This document shows, piece by piece, positions 56,492-64,000 of a DNA stretch of 64,000 bases; the first letter of the stretch is position 1; the number at the start of each line of letters is the position of its first letter. Below the pieces are notes generated by a model. That model saw nothing but the letters and a program-made list of their open reading frames with translations, was not told where the DNA came from and ran no database searches. The stretch comes from Akkermansiaceae bacterium (GTDB lineage Bacteria; Verrucomicrobiota; Verrucomicrobiia; Verrucomicrobiales; Akkermansiaceae). Location of the stretch: assembly GCA_024233135.1 (NCBI GenBank), contig JACKPZ010000001.1:1-64000 (forward strand). The letters are read 5' to 3'. The position numbers and the translations under genes were made by a program.

Positions 56492-57226
56492 TCAACGCCG
56501 CTTCTTGCGCTTCTTCTTTTTCGACGGCGTGAACGGGCTGCCCTTGCTGCCGGCGTGCTTCCCCGAGCGGCGTCCGGATTCCACCTCCGGCATCGGAGCG
56601 GGCACTTCCCAGTCGATGTCATCGATATCCTCGGACGGCGCGCCCGCCTCCAGATCGATTTCCTCCGCGTCGCCATAGCGGGCCTGCCAATCGGCCAGCG
56701 CACGCTCGTATTCGCGCCACGTGATCTGCTCGCAGATCGGCGATAGATAGTAGGCGACAAATTCCTCATCGCGCGCGAGTTCGGGGTCGAGCTGGCTGAT
56801 GTGGTGTTTCGGCGGCGGCTGCGGACGGCGCAGGAAACGGTCCGGCTTCCGTTTCAACAACGGGCCGAGGCATTCATCGACCACCCGCTTGCTCGGCCGC
56901 TTGCCGAACATGCGCTCGGCGAGTTGATACCCATGGTCGTGGCACCAGCGGACCGTCGGCGGATCGAGCCCCAGCTCATGGGGGTTCGACGAGTTGATCG
57001 CCTCGCGGAACGATGCGAGTTCCGCATCCGTCAGCTTGCGGGTGAGCTTGTTCTCGCGCTTTTTCCGGAAGCGCGCGGGGTCGAGCGCCTGCGCCTTGAG
57101 CAGCGAGATGTAGGCGGGCGTGACGCCGAGTTCCCTGGCAAGCGCCGCGGCCTTCTCGCCCGCCAGCACGCGGCGCGTCGCATCGGCGCGCTGCTCCTCC
57201 GTCAGGCGTGGCGCGGGGTTTCCCAT
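56492..57226 (-). CDS. HTH domain protein with Lys/Arg-rich tail
   Basis: The 244-residue protein begins MGNPAPRLTEEQRADATRRVL with a helix-turn-helix of the recombinase/transposase-regulator type (EKAAALARELGVTPAYISLLKAQ, about 25-50). A winged-like region (LTRKLTDAELASFREAINSS...) follows near 60-90, and the C-terminal tail is polybasic (KKKKRKKRR). The middle part contains WREYERALADWQARYGDAE. It is probably a DNA-binding regulator. The gene starts 4 bases after the Dabb gene on the same strand, so they form a two-gene operon. Confidence 0.65.
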   Translation of the reverse strand: MGNPAPRLTEEQRADATRRVLAGEKAAALARELGVTPAYISLLKAQALDPARFRKKRENKLTRKLTDAELASFREAINSSNPHELGLDPPTVRWCHDHGYQLAERMFGKRPSKRVVDECLGPLLKRKPDRFLRRPQPPPKHHISQLDPELARDEEFVAYYLSPICEQITWREYERALADWQARYGDAEEIDLEAGAPSEDIDDIDWEVPAPMPEVESGRRSGKHAGSKGSPFTPSKKKKRKKRR

Positions 57227-57230
57227 CCCG

Positions 57231-57530
57231 TCACGCGAGGTCCATCACCAGCACCTTCGCCCACAGCGGCTTGAACCCGTCGATGAAAACGTGGTGGTCC
57301 GGGTGATCCTGATAGACACACTGGTCCTCGAGGGTCTTGAACCTCATCGAGAGCGCGTAGTCCCACGATTGGTCCACCACGGGCCGGAGCTCGACCTCCG
57401 CCGGCACCGACCAGCAGCCGCCTTCGACAAGATCGATCTCAAACAGCGATGCCAACCCCTTCTCGAAGCGGGCGCGGTCGTCGGGATTCTTGTTCTCTTC
57501 GTTCAACCAGAAATAAACATGGTGCTCCAT
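57231..57530 (-). CDS. Dabb family (stress-responsive alpha/beta barrel) protein
   Basis: The 99-residue protein begins MEHHVYFWLNEENKNPDDRARFEKGLASL and continues with MRFKTLEDQCVYQDHPDHHVFID, the typical Dabb pattern. Small dimeric Dabb proteins bind or isomerise hydrophobic ligands; the specific role is unknown. The ATG at 57530 matches the family start, while the open frame extends 12 codons more. It is the upstream gene of an operon with the HTH protein. Confidence 0.85.
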   Translation of the reverse strand: MEHHVYFWLNEENKNPDDRARFEKGLASLFEIDLVEGGCWSVPAEVELRPVVDQSWDYALSMRFKTLEDQCVYQDHPDHHVFIDGFKPLWAKVLVMDLA

Positions 57531-57568
57531 GCCGTAGGCAATAGGTCCGCACCGCCGGGTCCGCAAGA

Positions 57569-59233
57569 ATGGAACGAATCATCCGCATCCTGACGACTTT
57601 CCTCGCCCTCGGCGCCACCGCGCTGCATGGCGAGGTGCACCGCATGGCCACCGAGGCCCGCCTGTGGATCAAGGTCCCGGCGGACTCTCCGCCGCTCGCA
57701 TCCATCGGGACCAGCCGCGGGGCCGCCGTCCAGGCGCCGTGGGAACGCGACGCGGAGGCGAGAAAACGTCTCACGGAGGTCACGTTTCCCATCCGCTGGT
57801 GGGCATGGGATGAGGCGGTCGTTTCCTTCACCCCCGCTGCCGACGGCAGGATCGAACTGCTTCTGATGGGGCCATGGGGCGAAGCGGTCGATGGCGAGAC
57901 GCCCCGGCAAGAGGTGTTGTGGGACGATGTGACGGCGAATGGCGCGCACATCGCGAACGGTGGATTCGATGAACTTGAAAACGGCGGACCCGCCGGATGG
58001 CAGTCGCCTTGGGGCGATTACCTGGAACCCGGCGCATGGCCGCTCGCGGGTGCGGAAGCACGCAGCGGCGGCGGCCTGGGAGCCGCGTGGATGAACCGTC
58101 CGCTGCAGCAGTTCGTCGATGTCCGGAAAGGCGTGCCCGTGGACCTAACCGTTCACGCGCGGGCCGCGAAACCACCCGGTTTCATCGAGCCGAAAGCGCT
58201 CGGCAAGGACACGCCCGCCCACCGCGCGGCATCGCGGATGAAACGCGGCGTGAACCTCGGCAACGGCTGGGAAGCCACTCCCGGAGAAGGCTGGGGTGTG
58301 CGTTTCACAGTGGACGACATCGACCGGATCGCCGACGAGGGCTTCGACCACATCCGGGTGCCGGTGGCCTGGCACTTCCGCCTGACCATGCGCGATGGGA
58401 AGGCCGGGATCGACCCGGTGTTCCTCGCGGAGATCGAGCCCGTGCTGCGCCGCGCGCTGGACCGCAAGCTGCGGGTGATGCTCAACTGGCATCACTTCAA
58501 CGACCTAACAGGCGATCCCGCGGCGCACCGCGCGCGATTCATCGCCGGGTGGGAGGCGATCTGCCGGCGATTCAAGAACTGGCCGCCCGAGTTGTATCTC
58601 GAACTTCTCAACGAACCCCATTCCGCGCTCGCGGGAGAAACTCTCAACTCGCTCTATCAGGAAACGGTTTCCGCACTCCGCGCCATCGATCCGGACCGCA
58701 TCCTCGTCGCAAGCCCGGGGCACTGGGGCGCCGTTCGTTCGCTCGACCTTCTCCGACTCCCGGACGACGACCGCATCATCGTAACCGTCCATTGCTACGA
58801 TCCGTTCCAGTTCACACACCAAGGCGCCGGTTGGGTGGGACTCCAAGGCTTGCGCGGAGTCATCTATCCGGGGCCGCCGGAGCAGGCGCTCGAGCTTCCC
58901 CCCGCCCTCGCGGACAACCACGGAGTCGCCGCTTTCCTCGACGCCTACAACACCCGTCCCGCGGCCACCAACCCGAGCGGCCCGGGCCCGGTCCGCGAGG
59001 CGCTCGAGGTCGCGCGCGAGTGGTCGTCTCGTTTCGGACGTCCGGTGCACCTCGGCGAGTTCGGCGCCTATCAGGTCGCGGACGACGCCAGCCGCGCGCG
59101 CTACCTGCGCGACGTCCGCCGGCTGGCGGAAGAGCGATCGATCCCGTGGACGCTGTGGGAATGGAAAGCGGGATTCGGCTATTGGGACCCCACGACCAAA
59201 CAACCACGCTTCCGCGCGGCACTGATGAAATGA
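57569..59233 (+). CDS. Glycoside hydrolase family 5 (cellulase-like)
   Basis: The 554-residue protein has a signal peptide (to about residue 21), an N-terminal beta-sandwich-like region of about 190 residues, and a GH5 (beta/alpha)8 barrel from about residue 225 (RMKRGVNLGNGWEAT). The acid/base Glu349 lies in LELLNEPH and the nucleophile Glu497 in HLGEFG. The HCYDPFQFTHQG stretch is typical of GH5 endoglucanases and beta-mannanases. It is likely exported and attacks beta-linked glucans or mannans. It overlaps the next gene by ATGA, so translation is coupled. Confidence 0.93.
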   Translation: MERIIRILTTFLALGATALHGEVHRMATEARLWIKVPADSPPLASIGTSRGAAVQAPWERDAEARKRLTEVTFPIRWWAWDEAVVSFTPAADGRIELLLMGPWGEAVDGETPRQEVLWDDVTANGAHIANGGFDELENGGPAGWQSPWGDYLEPGAWPLAGAEARSGGGLGAAWMNRPLQQFVDVRKGVPVDLTVHARAAKPPGFIEPKALGKDTPAHRAASRMKRGVNLGNGWEATPGEGWGVRFTVDDIDRIADEGFDHIRVPVAWHFRLTMRDGKAGIDPVFLAEIEPVLRRALDRKLRVMLNWHHFNDLTGDPAAHRARFIAGWEAICRRFKNWPPELYLELLNEPHSALAGETLNSLYQETVSALRAIDPDRILVASPGHWGAVRSLDLLRLPDDDRIIVTVHCYDPFQFTHQGAGWVGLQGLRGVIYPGPPEQALELPPALADNHGVAAFLDAYNTRPAATNPSGPGPVREALEVAREWSSRFGRPVHLGEFGAYQVADDASRARYLRDVRRLAEERSIPWTLWEWKAGFGYWDPTTKQPRFRAALMK

Positions 59234-60078
59234 CCGCTCCTCACATCACCATGATCCTTCGTTTCTCCGCCTTCCTTCTGATCGCCACCCACCTCCATGC
59301 CGAGGAGGTGAAACCGCCGCGCGACGCCTCGTGGAAACTCGTGTGGTCCGACGAGTTCAACACCGACGGGCCGCCCGACCCGCAGGTCTGGGACTTCGAA
59401 TCGGGCTTCGAGCGCAACCGCGAGCTCCAGTGGTATCAAAAGGAAAACGTCGTCTGCCGCGACGGATCGCTCGTCTTCGAAGCGCGCCGCGAGAAGGTGG
59501 AGAATCCGCGGTTCAAATCCGGCTCGCGCGATTGGCGGCAGGCGCGGAAGTTCGCGCAGTACACCTCCGCCTCGCTCATCACCAAACCGCGGCTCTCATG
59601 GAAATACGGCCGATTCGAGATCCGCGCGCGGTTTCCGGCGAAGGACGGTCTCTGGCCTGCCATCTGGACCACCGGCCACGGCCGCTGGCCGGACTCCGGC
59701 GAGATCGACATCATGGAGTTCTACCGCAGGCAGATCCTCGCGAACTTCGTGCACGCCAACGAACATGGACGCGACAAGTGGAACTCGTCGCACCATCCGA
59801 TCGAGAGTTTCGACCTCGCCACCTGGGACGAGCGCTTCCATCTGTGGGTCATGGAGTGGACCGAGGAGCGGATCGACATCTACCTCGACGGCCGCCTGCT
59901 CAACAGCCACGACGTGACGAAGTCTTTCAACGGCAACGATCCGCAACGCAACCCGTTCCGCGAGCCGCACCGCCTGCGCCTGAATCTCGCCATCGGCGGC
60001 CAGGGCGGCGACCCGTCGAAGACCAGGTTTCCCCAGCGCTACGAAGTGGACCACGTGCGGATCTATCAGAAAAAGTGA
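59230..60078 (+). CDS. Glycoside hydrolase family 16
   Basis: The 282-residue protein has a signal peptide (from either ATG 59230 or 59251) and a GH16 jelly-roll with the catalytic motif GEIDIMEF (Glu158, Asp160, Glu163 with the 59230 start) and the flanking WPAIWTTG and FHLWVMEW. GH16 enzymes cleave beta-1,3 or beta-1,3/1,4 glucans, laminarin, agar or carrageenan. The start at 59230 overlaps the GH5 stop (ATGA), which supports co-translation. With GH5 it makes a small polysaccharide-degradation unit, without a SusCD pair. Confidence 0.93.
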   Translation: MTAPHITMILRFSAFLLIATHLHAEEVKPPRDASWKLVWSDEFNTDGPPDPQVWDFESGFERNRELQWYQKENVVCRDGSLVFEARREKVENPRFKSGSRDWRQARKFAQYTSASLITKPRLSWKYGRFEIRARFPAKDGLWPAIWTTGHGRWPDSGEIDIMEFYRRQILANFVHANEHGRDKWNSSHHPIESFDLATWDERFHLWVMEWTEERIDIYLDGRLLNSHDVTKSFNGNDPQRNPFREPHRLRLNLAIGGQGGDPSKTRFPQRYEVDHVRIYQKK

Positions 60079-60126
60079 GTTTGCGGCGGGGTTGCCAGAA
60101 GCCGCGACGCGGATACCATAGGGGCC

Positions 60127-60669
60127 ATGACGACCGTGTCCGTCCGTTGCAACCACTGCGGTGCCCCGCTCGACGTGGCGGAGAACACCCGCTTCGTCAC
60201 CTGCACGTTCTGCAACAGCCAGCTTGAAGTGAAACGCACGGAAAACTCGGTCTTCACCGAGGAGGTCGCGCGGATCGCCCGCAACACGGACCGGATGGCC
60301 GAGAGCCTGGAGGTGATCAAGCTGCAGAACGAAATCGAACAACTCGACCGCGAGTGGGATTCCGTGCGCGGCGGCTACGAATCGAAACGCCGCGGCAAGG
60401 GCCCGCCCTCGCGCGCCGGCGCAGCCGTCGGCCTGTTGTTCGCCGTGTTTTTCGCGATCGTTTGTTTCAGCATGGCGGGCATGGCCAGCAACACCGGAGC
60501 GCCGGGCATCTTCCAAATGGTTCCCATCGGCATGGGTTTTTTCGCTCTCATCGCCGCGGTAATGGGCACCGTGAACTCGACGAAATACCAGACCAACCGC
60601 AGCGCCTATCAGAACCGCAGGGACGAACTGGTGAGCCGGCTGGACGCGATGAAACGCGACGACGCGTGA
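60127..60669 (+). CDS. Zinc-ribbon membrane protein
   Basis: The 180-residue protein has an N-terminal zinc ribbon with Cys8/Cys11 and Cys26/Cys29 (VRCNHCGAPL...TCTFCNSQ). A helical segment (about 50-90) follows, then two hydrophobic helices (about 98-118 and 128-150). The C-terminus is charged. No named family is recognised. It is convergent with pqiC. It could be a membrane-associated regulator; only the zinc ribbon is secure. Confidence 0.7.
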   Translation: MTTVSVRCNHCGAPLDVAENTRFVTCTFCNSQLEVKRTENSVFTEEVARIARNTDRMAESLEVIKLQNEIEQLDREWDSVRGGYESKRRGKGPPSRAGAAVGLLFAVFFAIVCFSMAGMASNTGAPGIFQMVPIGMGFFALIAAVMGTVNSTKYQTNRSAYQNRRDELVSRLDAMKRDDA

Positions 60670-60670
60670 G

Positions 60671-61240
60671 TCACTTCAAACCCGCCGCGATATCGTCGGC
60701 GAGGCGCGCCAGCAGCCGCGATTGCGCGGCGACCAAGGCGGGATATCCGTCGGACTCGAGCGGCTCGCGGTCGACAAAGGTCCGGGCCGCGGCGACCTGC
60801 CGGCCGGGCAGCGAGTAGGCGCGCCAGCCGGCCTCGATGACCGCGTAGCCGTCGTTGCCCGCGTGGAGTTGGCGGACGTCGATGGTGACCTGCCAGCGGA
60901 GACCGCCGTCGCCCTGCCACGGATAGGTGCGCACGTTGCCGGTGCCGAGGCGCCGGCCGAGGTTGGTGGCGGTGACGCGCGCGATGGACGACGAAAGGTC
61001 TCCCGCCCAGCGGTGGTCCTCCGCCACGGCGAGCTCGTTCGGTCCTTGGGCGATCACCAGGTTCGTGCGGTCGATGTATTCGGCGAGCGTGATCGGGCCC
61101 ACGCCGACGCCGGGGCCACCGCCACCGGACGGGGGCGGCCCGTCTGCCGTGAGAACGTAGAACGACTTCGAGGAAACCGCGCAGCCGGCGAGCAGAAACG
61201 CGGCGGCGAGGAAGCAGCGGCGGGTGAGCAAGGAGATCAT
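60671..61240 (-). CDS. pqiC: PqiC-type lipoprotein (ABC-type transport auxiliary)
   Basis: The 189-residue protein has a signal with lipobox L-A-G-C (Cys20) and the mature sequence SSKSFYVLTADGPP, typical of PqiC/MlaB-neighbour lipoproteins, followed by a domain with LAEYIDRTNLVIAQGPNELAVAEDHRWAG. PqiC is an outer-membrane lipoprotein that docks the PqiB tube. It starts with ATGA overlapping the stop of PqiB. Position +2 is Ala, so outer-membrane sorting is expected. Confidence 0.9.
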   Translation of the reverse strand: MISLLTRRCFLAAAFLLAGCAVSSKSFYVLTADGPPPSGGGGPGVGVGPITLAEYIDRTNLVIAQGPNELAVAEDHRWAGDLSSSIARVTATNLGRRLGTGNVRTYPWQGDGGLRWQVTIDVRQLHAGNDGYAVIEAGWRAYSLPGRQVAAARTFVDREPLESDGYPALVAAQSRLLARLADDIAAGLK

Positions 61241-62913
61241 CGTTTCACGCGGGGTGCCTTGGGGATCGGATTGCCCGAGGACTCGCGGCCGAAGAGCAGC
61301 GAGTTCGGTTTTTCGTCGATGGTGTTGGTCATCGACTTCAAGGAGCGCAGGGAAGCGCGCAGTTCGTCGAGCGTGCGCAGCAGGTCGCCCTGCACGGCAC
61401 CGTCCGGGCCGACGCTGGCGACGGATTTCTTCAGCTCGTCCAGAGTGACTCGAAGGTCCGCCGGAAGTTCCTTGAACTCGGGATCGGCGAGAACTTTCTC
61501 CGCGGCCTCCGCCGCTTCCTCGATTTCCTGCAAGGCCTCGCGGGCGTCGGCAATGGTGGTCTTGGCCTCCCTCGCCGCCTCGGCGATGTCCTGCATGGTC
61601 GTCTCGATCGGCAGCGCCTGGATCTTGTCGAGGATCGCGGTGAGCTTCGCCTCCAATTGGGCGAGACCGGAGGAAACCGTCGGGATGGTCGTGAAGCCGC
61701 CGCTCTGACCGAGCGAGGCGACCGAAGCGTCGGGATAGTAATCGAGGTCCACGAACAAGGCGCCAGTGAGAAGGCTGCCTGTTTTGAGCGAGGCCCGCAT
61801 CCCCTTGCCCACCTCGTCGCGCAGGAACATCGACTCGGACTTCACCATCTCGGCCGCCGTTTCCGGACGCATCAAGGTCGGATCGATCTCGATCAAGACC
61901 GGGATCCGGCTTTCGTCCGCTTCCTTGACGAGGTCGAAGGAAATCTCCGCGACGCGGCCGATGGTGATGCCGCGGAACTCGACCGGCGCGTTGTCCGAGA
62001 GACCGCGCACCGACTGGTCGAAGAGCAGGAGGAAGGTGAGCGTCGGGTTGAACGTTGAGTGCTCGGCGGCTTCGGAGTCGTCGTAGAGCGCGAATTTCGT
62101 CCCGTCGGGCACCTCCTCGCCCCGTTCGAGCCCGCGCGGCACGCCGAAGGTGACACCGCCGGAGATCATCGACTGGAGCGAAGGCGTGTGCAGTTTGAAG
62201 CCGCTGGAGTCCGCGGTGAGGTTGATGCCGCTGGTGTTCCAGAAGCGGGTGTTTTCCCGCACGAGAAACGCGTAGTCCTGCTGGATGAACGCGTCGAACT
62301 CGACACGCTTGCCGCGGCTGTCGAGACGGCGCGCCTCGACCCGCCCGACCTCGAAGCCGCGGTGATAGATCGGCGACCCGACCACCAGCGAACCGGTCTG
62401 GTCCGCGGTGAGGATGATGCGCCGGCCGGGCACGCTGCTGTTGGTGGCGGGCGGGATTTCCAGTCCGGCGAAATCCGCAACGCGCGGGCCGCCGTCCGGC
62501 CCGGGATCGAGCTCGATGTAGGCGCCGGTGATCAGGGTGCCCACGCCGGAGATCTCCGATGCGGTCAGGCGCGGGCGCACCACCCAGAAGCGTGTACCCT
62601 CGCGCAGCAGATCCGAGACGTCCGGATCGAACTCGCAGTGGACGACCACCGAGTTGAGGTCGTCGGAAAGCTTCACTTCCTTGACGATGCCCACCTTCAC
62701 CGAGCGGCAGCGGACCTCGGTCTTGCCGGCGGAGATCCCGTCCGCCGTTTCGAAAGTGACCTCGGCGAGGGGACCGCTGGTGGAGAAATGCCGGTAGAGC
62801 AGCCAGACGCCGAGCAGAAGCGCCACCATGGGCACGACCCAAACCATGTTCCAGCGCTGGGCGCGTTGGATCCTCGGCTTCGGGGCGGATTTGCTCTCGG
62901 TTTCTTCGTTCAC
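61237..62913 (-). CDS. pqiB: PqiB-type MCE protein (intermembrane lipid transport)
   Basis: The 558-residue protein has one membrane helix near the N-terminus (about 22-43, VWVVPMVALLLGVWLLYRH). Three MCE domains follow (about 48-140, 160-265, 290-400; GISAGKTEVRCRSVKVGIV, SPIYHRGFEVGRV and APVEFRGITIGRV mark the repeats), then a long helical C-terminal needle (about 420-540). PqiB hexamers stack into a tunnel that carries lipids between membranes. Length and three-MCE layout match E. coli PqiB (546). The start is set by the GTG at 62913, overlapping the PqiA stop (GTGA); a longer start at 62952 is possible. Confidence 0.93.
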   Translation of the reverse strand: MNEETESKSAPKPRIQRAQRWNMVWVVPMVALLLGVWLLYRHFSTSGPLAEVTFETADGISAGKTEVRCRSVKVGIVKEVKLSDDLNSVVVHCEFDPDVSDLLREGTRFWVVRPRLTASEISGVGTLITGAYIELDPGPDGGPRVADFAGLEIPPATNSSVPGRRIILTADQTGSLVVGSPIYHRGFEVGRVEARRLDSRGKRVEFDAFIQQDYAFLVRENTRFWNTSGINLTADSSGFKLHTPSLQSMISGGVTFGVPRGLERGEEVPDGTKFALYDDSEAAEHSTFNPTLTFLLLFDQSVRGLSDNAPVEFRGITIGRVAEISFDLVKEADESRIPVLIEIDPTLMRPETAAEMVKSESMFLRDEVGKGMRASLKTGSLLTGALFVDLDYYPDASVASLGQSGGFTTIPTVSSGLAQLEAKLTAILDKIQALPIETTMQDIAEAAREAKTTIADAREALQEIEEAAEAAEKVLADPEFKELPADLRVTLDELKKSVASVGPDGAVQGDLLRTLDELRASLRSLKSMTNTIDEKPNSLLFGRESSGNPIPKAPRVKR

Positions 62914-63563
62914 GTCTCTGTGGCGTTCACAGTCTCCTCTCCAAGCGCGCATTCTTCATCGAGTTGGTCCCAGAGCAAGCGCGGTTCGAAACTCATCGCG
63001 GAAAACATCGTCAGGATCACCACCCCGGCGAACGCGATCGCTCCCGGCTGCGGGGTGATGGACATGTAGTTTCCAAGCTGCACGACGGACACCAGAATCC
63101 CGACCACGAAGATGTCAACCATCGACCAGCGCCCCATCAACTCGGTCATCCAGTAGATCTTGCCGAGAAACTCCGGGCTCGGACGGATCCGCCCCGTGGC
63201 CGCCAGACAGAGCCACGTCAACGCGAAGATCTTGAGCAGCGGGATCAGGATCGAGGCGGTGAAAATGACGATCGCGATCGGATAGGCGCCGCTGCGCCAG
63301 AACGAGAGCATGCCGCCGACGATCGTGTTGTGGGTCACCTCGCCGAGCTCGACGGTCGTGAGCACCGGCAGCAGGTGGGACGGGATGTAGAGCGCGGCCG
63401 CGGCCACCATCAGCGCGACGGTTTTCTGGATGCTGGCGGGTTTCCGCAGGTGGATCGCCGTGCCGCAGCGCGGGCAGTGACCCTCCGCGACCGGGGAAAC
63501 GAGGTGGCAGACATGGCAGGAAGCCAGTCCCAGCGAGGACGCCTTGGTAAATCCCCGGCTCAT
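62910..63563 (-). CDS. pqiA: PqiA domain membrane protein with zinc ribbon (second half)
   Basis: The 217-residue protein starts with a zinc ribbon (Cys16, Cys19, Cys30, Cys33), then four membrane helices with YIPSHLLPVLTTVELGE and the PqiA motif MGRWSMVDIFVVGILVSVVQLG. E. coli PqiA is one chain of two such halves; here the two halves are separate genes. It overlaps pqiB by GTGA and the upstream PqiA gene by ATGA. The role is inner-membrane partner of PqiB in lipid or envelope maintenance. Confidence 0.9.
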   Translation of the reverse strand: MSRGFTKASSLGLASCHVCHLVSPVAEGHCPRCGTAIHLRKPASIQKTVALMVAAAALYIPSHLLPVLTTVELGEVTHNTIVGGMLSFWRSGAYPIAIVIFTASILIPLLKIFALTWLCLAATGRIRPSPEFLGKIYWMTELMGRWSMVDIFVVGILVSVVQLGNYMSITPQPGAIAFAGVVILTMFSAMSFEPRLLWDQLDEECALGEETVNATET

Positions 63564-64000
63564 GTTTCGGCCACCTCCAGCCGGTCCCAGAGTTCCTCGC
63601 GGTCGATCCCCGCCACCGCGGCGGCCATGCAGACCATGACCACCCCGCAAGCCCAGAAGCCGATTCCGAATTCCACATCCGCGAGCTTCGCGATCTTGAG
63701 CAGGCTCACCAGCACGCCTAACAAGAACACCTCCGCCATGTTCCACGGCTCGCTCATGTACATCCACTTCGCCACCATCCGCGCGTGGGGCATCGAGCGG
63801 CCGAAGATCAGCGGCATCGTCACATACAGCATGCCACCGGCGAGAACGAACGGCGCGATCACCGTGAAAACGATCACCGCCAATCCGAGCTCCGGCATCC
63901 CCTCCTGCGAGAGCGACCACGCCGCGCCGAAGAGCGTGAGGTTTCTTCTCAATGACGCCGCGTCCATCACCAGGAAGGGAAACGAGTGCATCACCACCAT
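63560..64000 (-). CDS. pqiA: PqiA domain protein, first half (partial, cut by window edge)
   Basis: The visible 146 residues are the C-terminal part of a first PqiA-type half: FLVMDAASLRRNLTLFGAA, GMPELGLAVIVFTVIAPFVLAGG and MSEPWNMAEVFLLGVLVSLLKIAKL, with at least three membrane helices. The true start, probably with a zinc ribbon, lies beyond the right edge. Its stop overlaps the ATG of the next PqiA gene (ATGA). It is the promoter-proximal visible gene of the four-gene unit. Confidence 0.85.
   Translation of the reverse strand: MVVMHSFPFLVMDAASLRRNLTLFGAAWSLSQEGMPELGLAVIVFTVIAPFVLAGGMLYVTMPLIFGRSMPHARMVAKWMYMSEPWNMAEVFLLGVLVSLLKIAKLADVEFGIGFWACGVVMVCMAAAVAGIDREELWDRLEVAET

Overview
The window is 64 kb of GC-rich, densely coding DNA from a didermal bacterium. 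I infer Verrucomicrobiota, probably a Luteolibacter/Haloferula-like member of the Verrucomicrobiaceae. The reasons are the adjacent DUF1800/DUF1501 pair, a PEP-CTERM protein, a roughly 330-residue REP-type transposase, helical-repeat secreted proteins rich in Trp-Ala and Asp-Pro, an 'ENPYAPP' N-terminus, and a split PqiA. The sequence alone does not prove the taxon. No tRNA, rRNA or CRISPR array was seen.

Layout. 0.1-8.8 kb: a long U32 peptidase-like protein, the DUF1800/DUF1501 pair, a degenerate NagZ-like GH3 protein, two secreted proteins and a DUF2007 protein. 8.8-14.8 kb: glycine C-acetyltransferase (kbl), a RAYT transposase with a palindrome beside its start, and a large SNF2 helicase. 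14.9-24.9 kb: an amphipathic Ala-rich lipoprotein, a processive glycosyltransferase followed by an L,D-transpeptidase, rpsT, two small conserved genes, dnaE, a GYF_2 membrane protein and rlmN.

24.9-45.8 kb is the centrepiece. It is nine tightly packed genes in one direction that combine a two-partner secretion (TPS) pair with a complete energy-transduction module. The order is TpsB-type outer-membrane transporter, ExbB-like channel fused to DUF2341 and LamG-like domains, ExbD, TonB-like protein, porin-like barrel, periplasmic coiled-coil protein, parvulin-type isomerase, a 3,941-residue filamentous-haemagglutinin-type exoprotein, and a Sel1-repeat protein. Gaps between genes are 2-35 bases, which suggests one operon. 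The likely logic is an inner-membrane motor and TonB, acting on TpsB or the barrel, plus chaperones for the long beta-helix passenger. Classical TPS needs no such motor, so this is the most interesting system here. A TGTGAC-N6-GTCACA palindrome lies upstream of the operon and recurs upstream of a secreted-protein gene at 49.2 kb.

45.8-52.7 kb: secreted and cell-surface proteins (a Lys-rich membrane-anchored protein, a PstS-like binding protein, a PEP-CTERM protein and a divergent paralogue with a different tail, a Pro-rich secreted protein) and a LURP-like protein preceded by a 17-bp tandem repeat. 52.7-57.5 kb: proS, a Wzz-like membrane protein, a Pro/Ala-rich membrane protein with a 26-residue membrane peptide behind it, trxA, an HTH protein and a Dabb protein. 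57.6-60.7 kb: a coupled GH5-GH16 pair and a zinc-ribbon membrane protein. 60.7-64.0 kb: a PqiA-PqiA-PqiB-PqiC lipid-transport operon with every junction overlapping by 4 bases; its first gene runs off the right edge.
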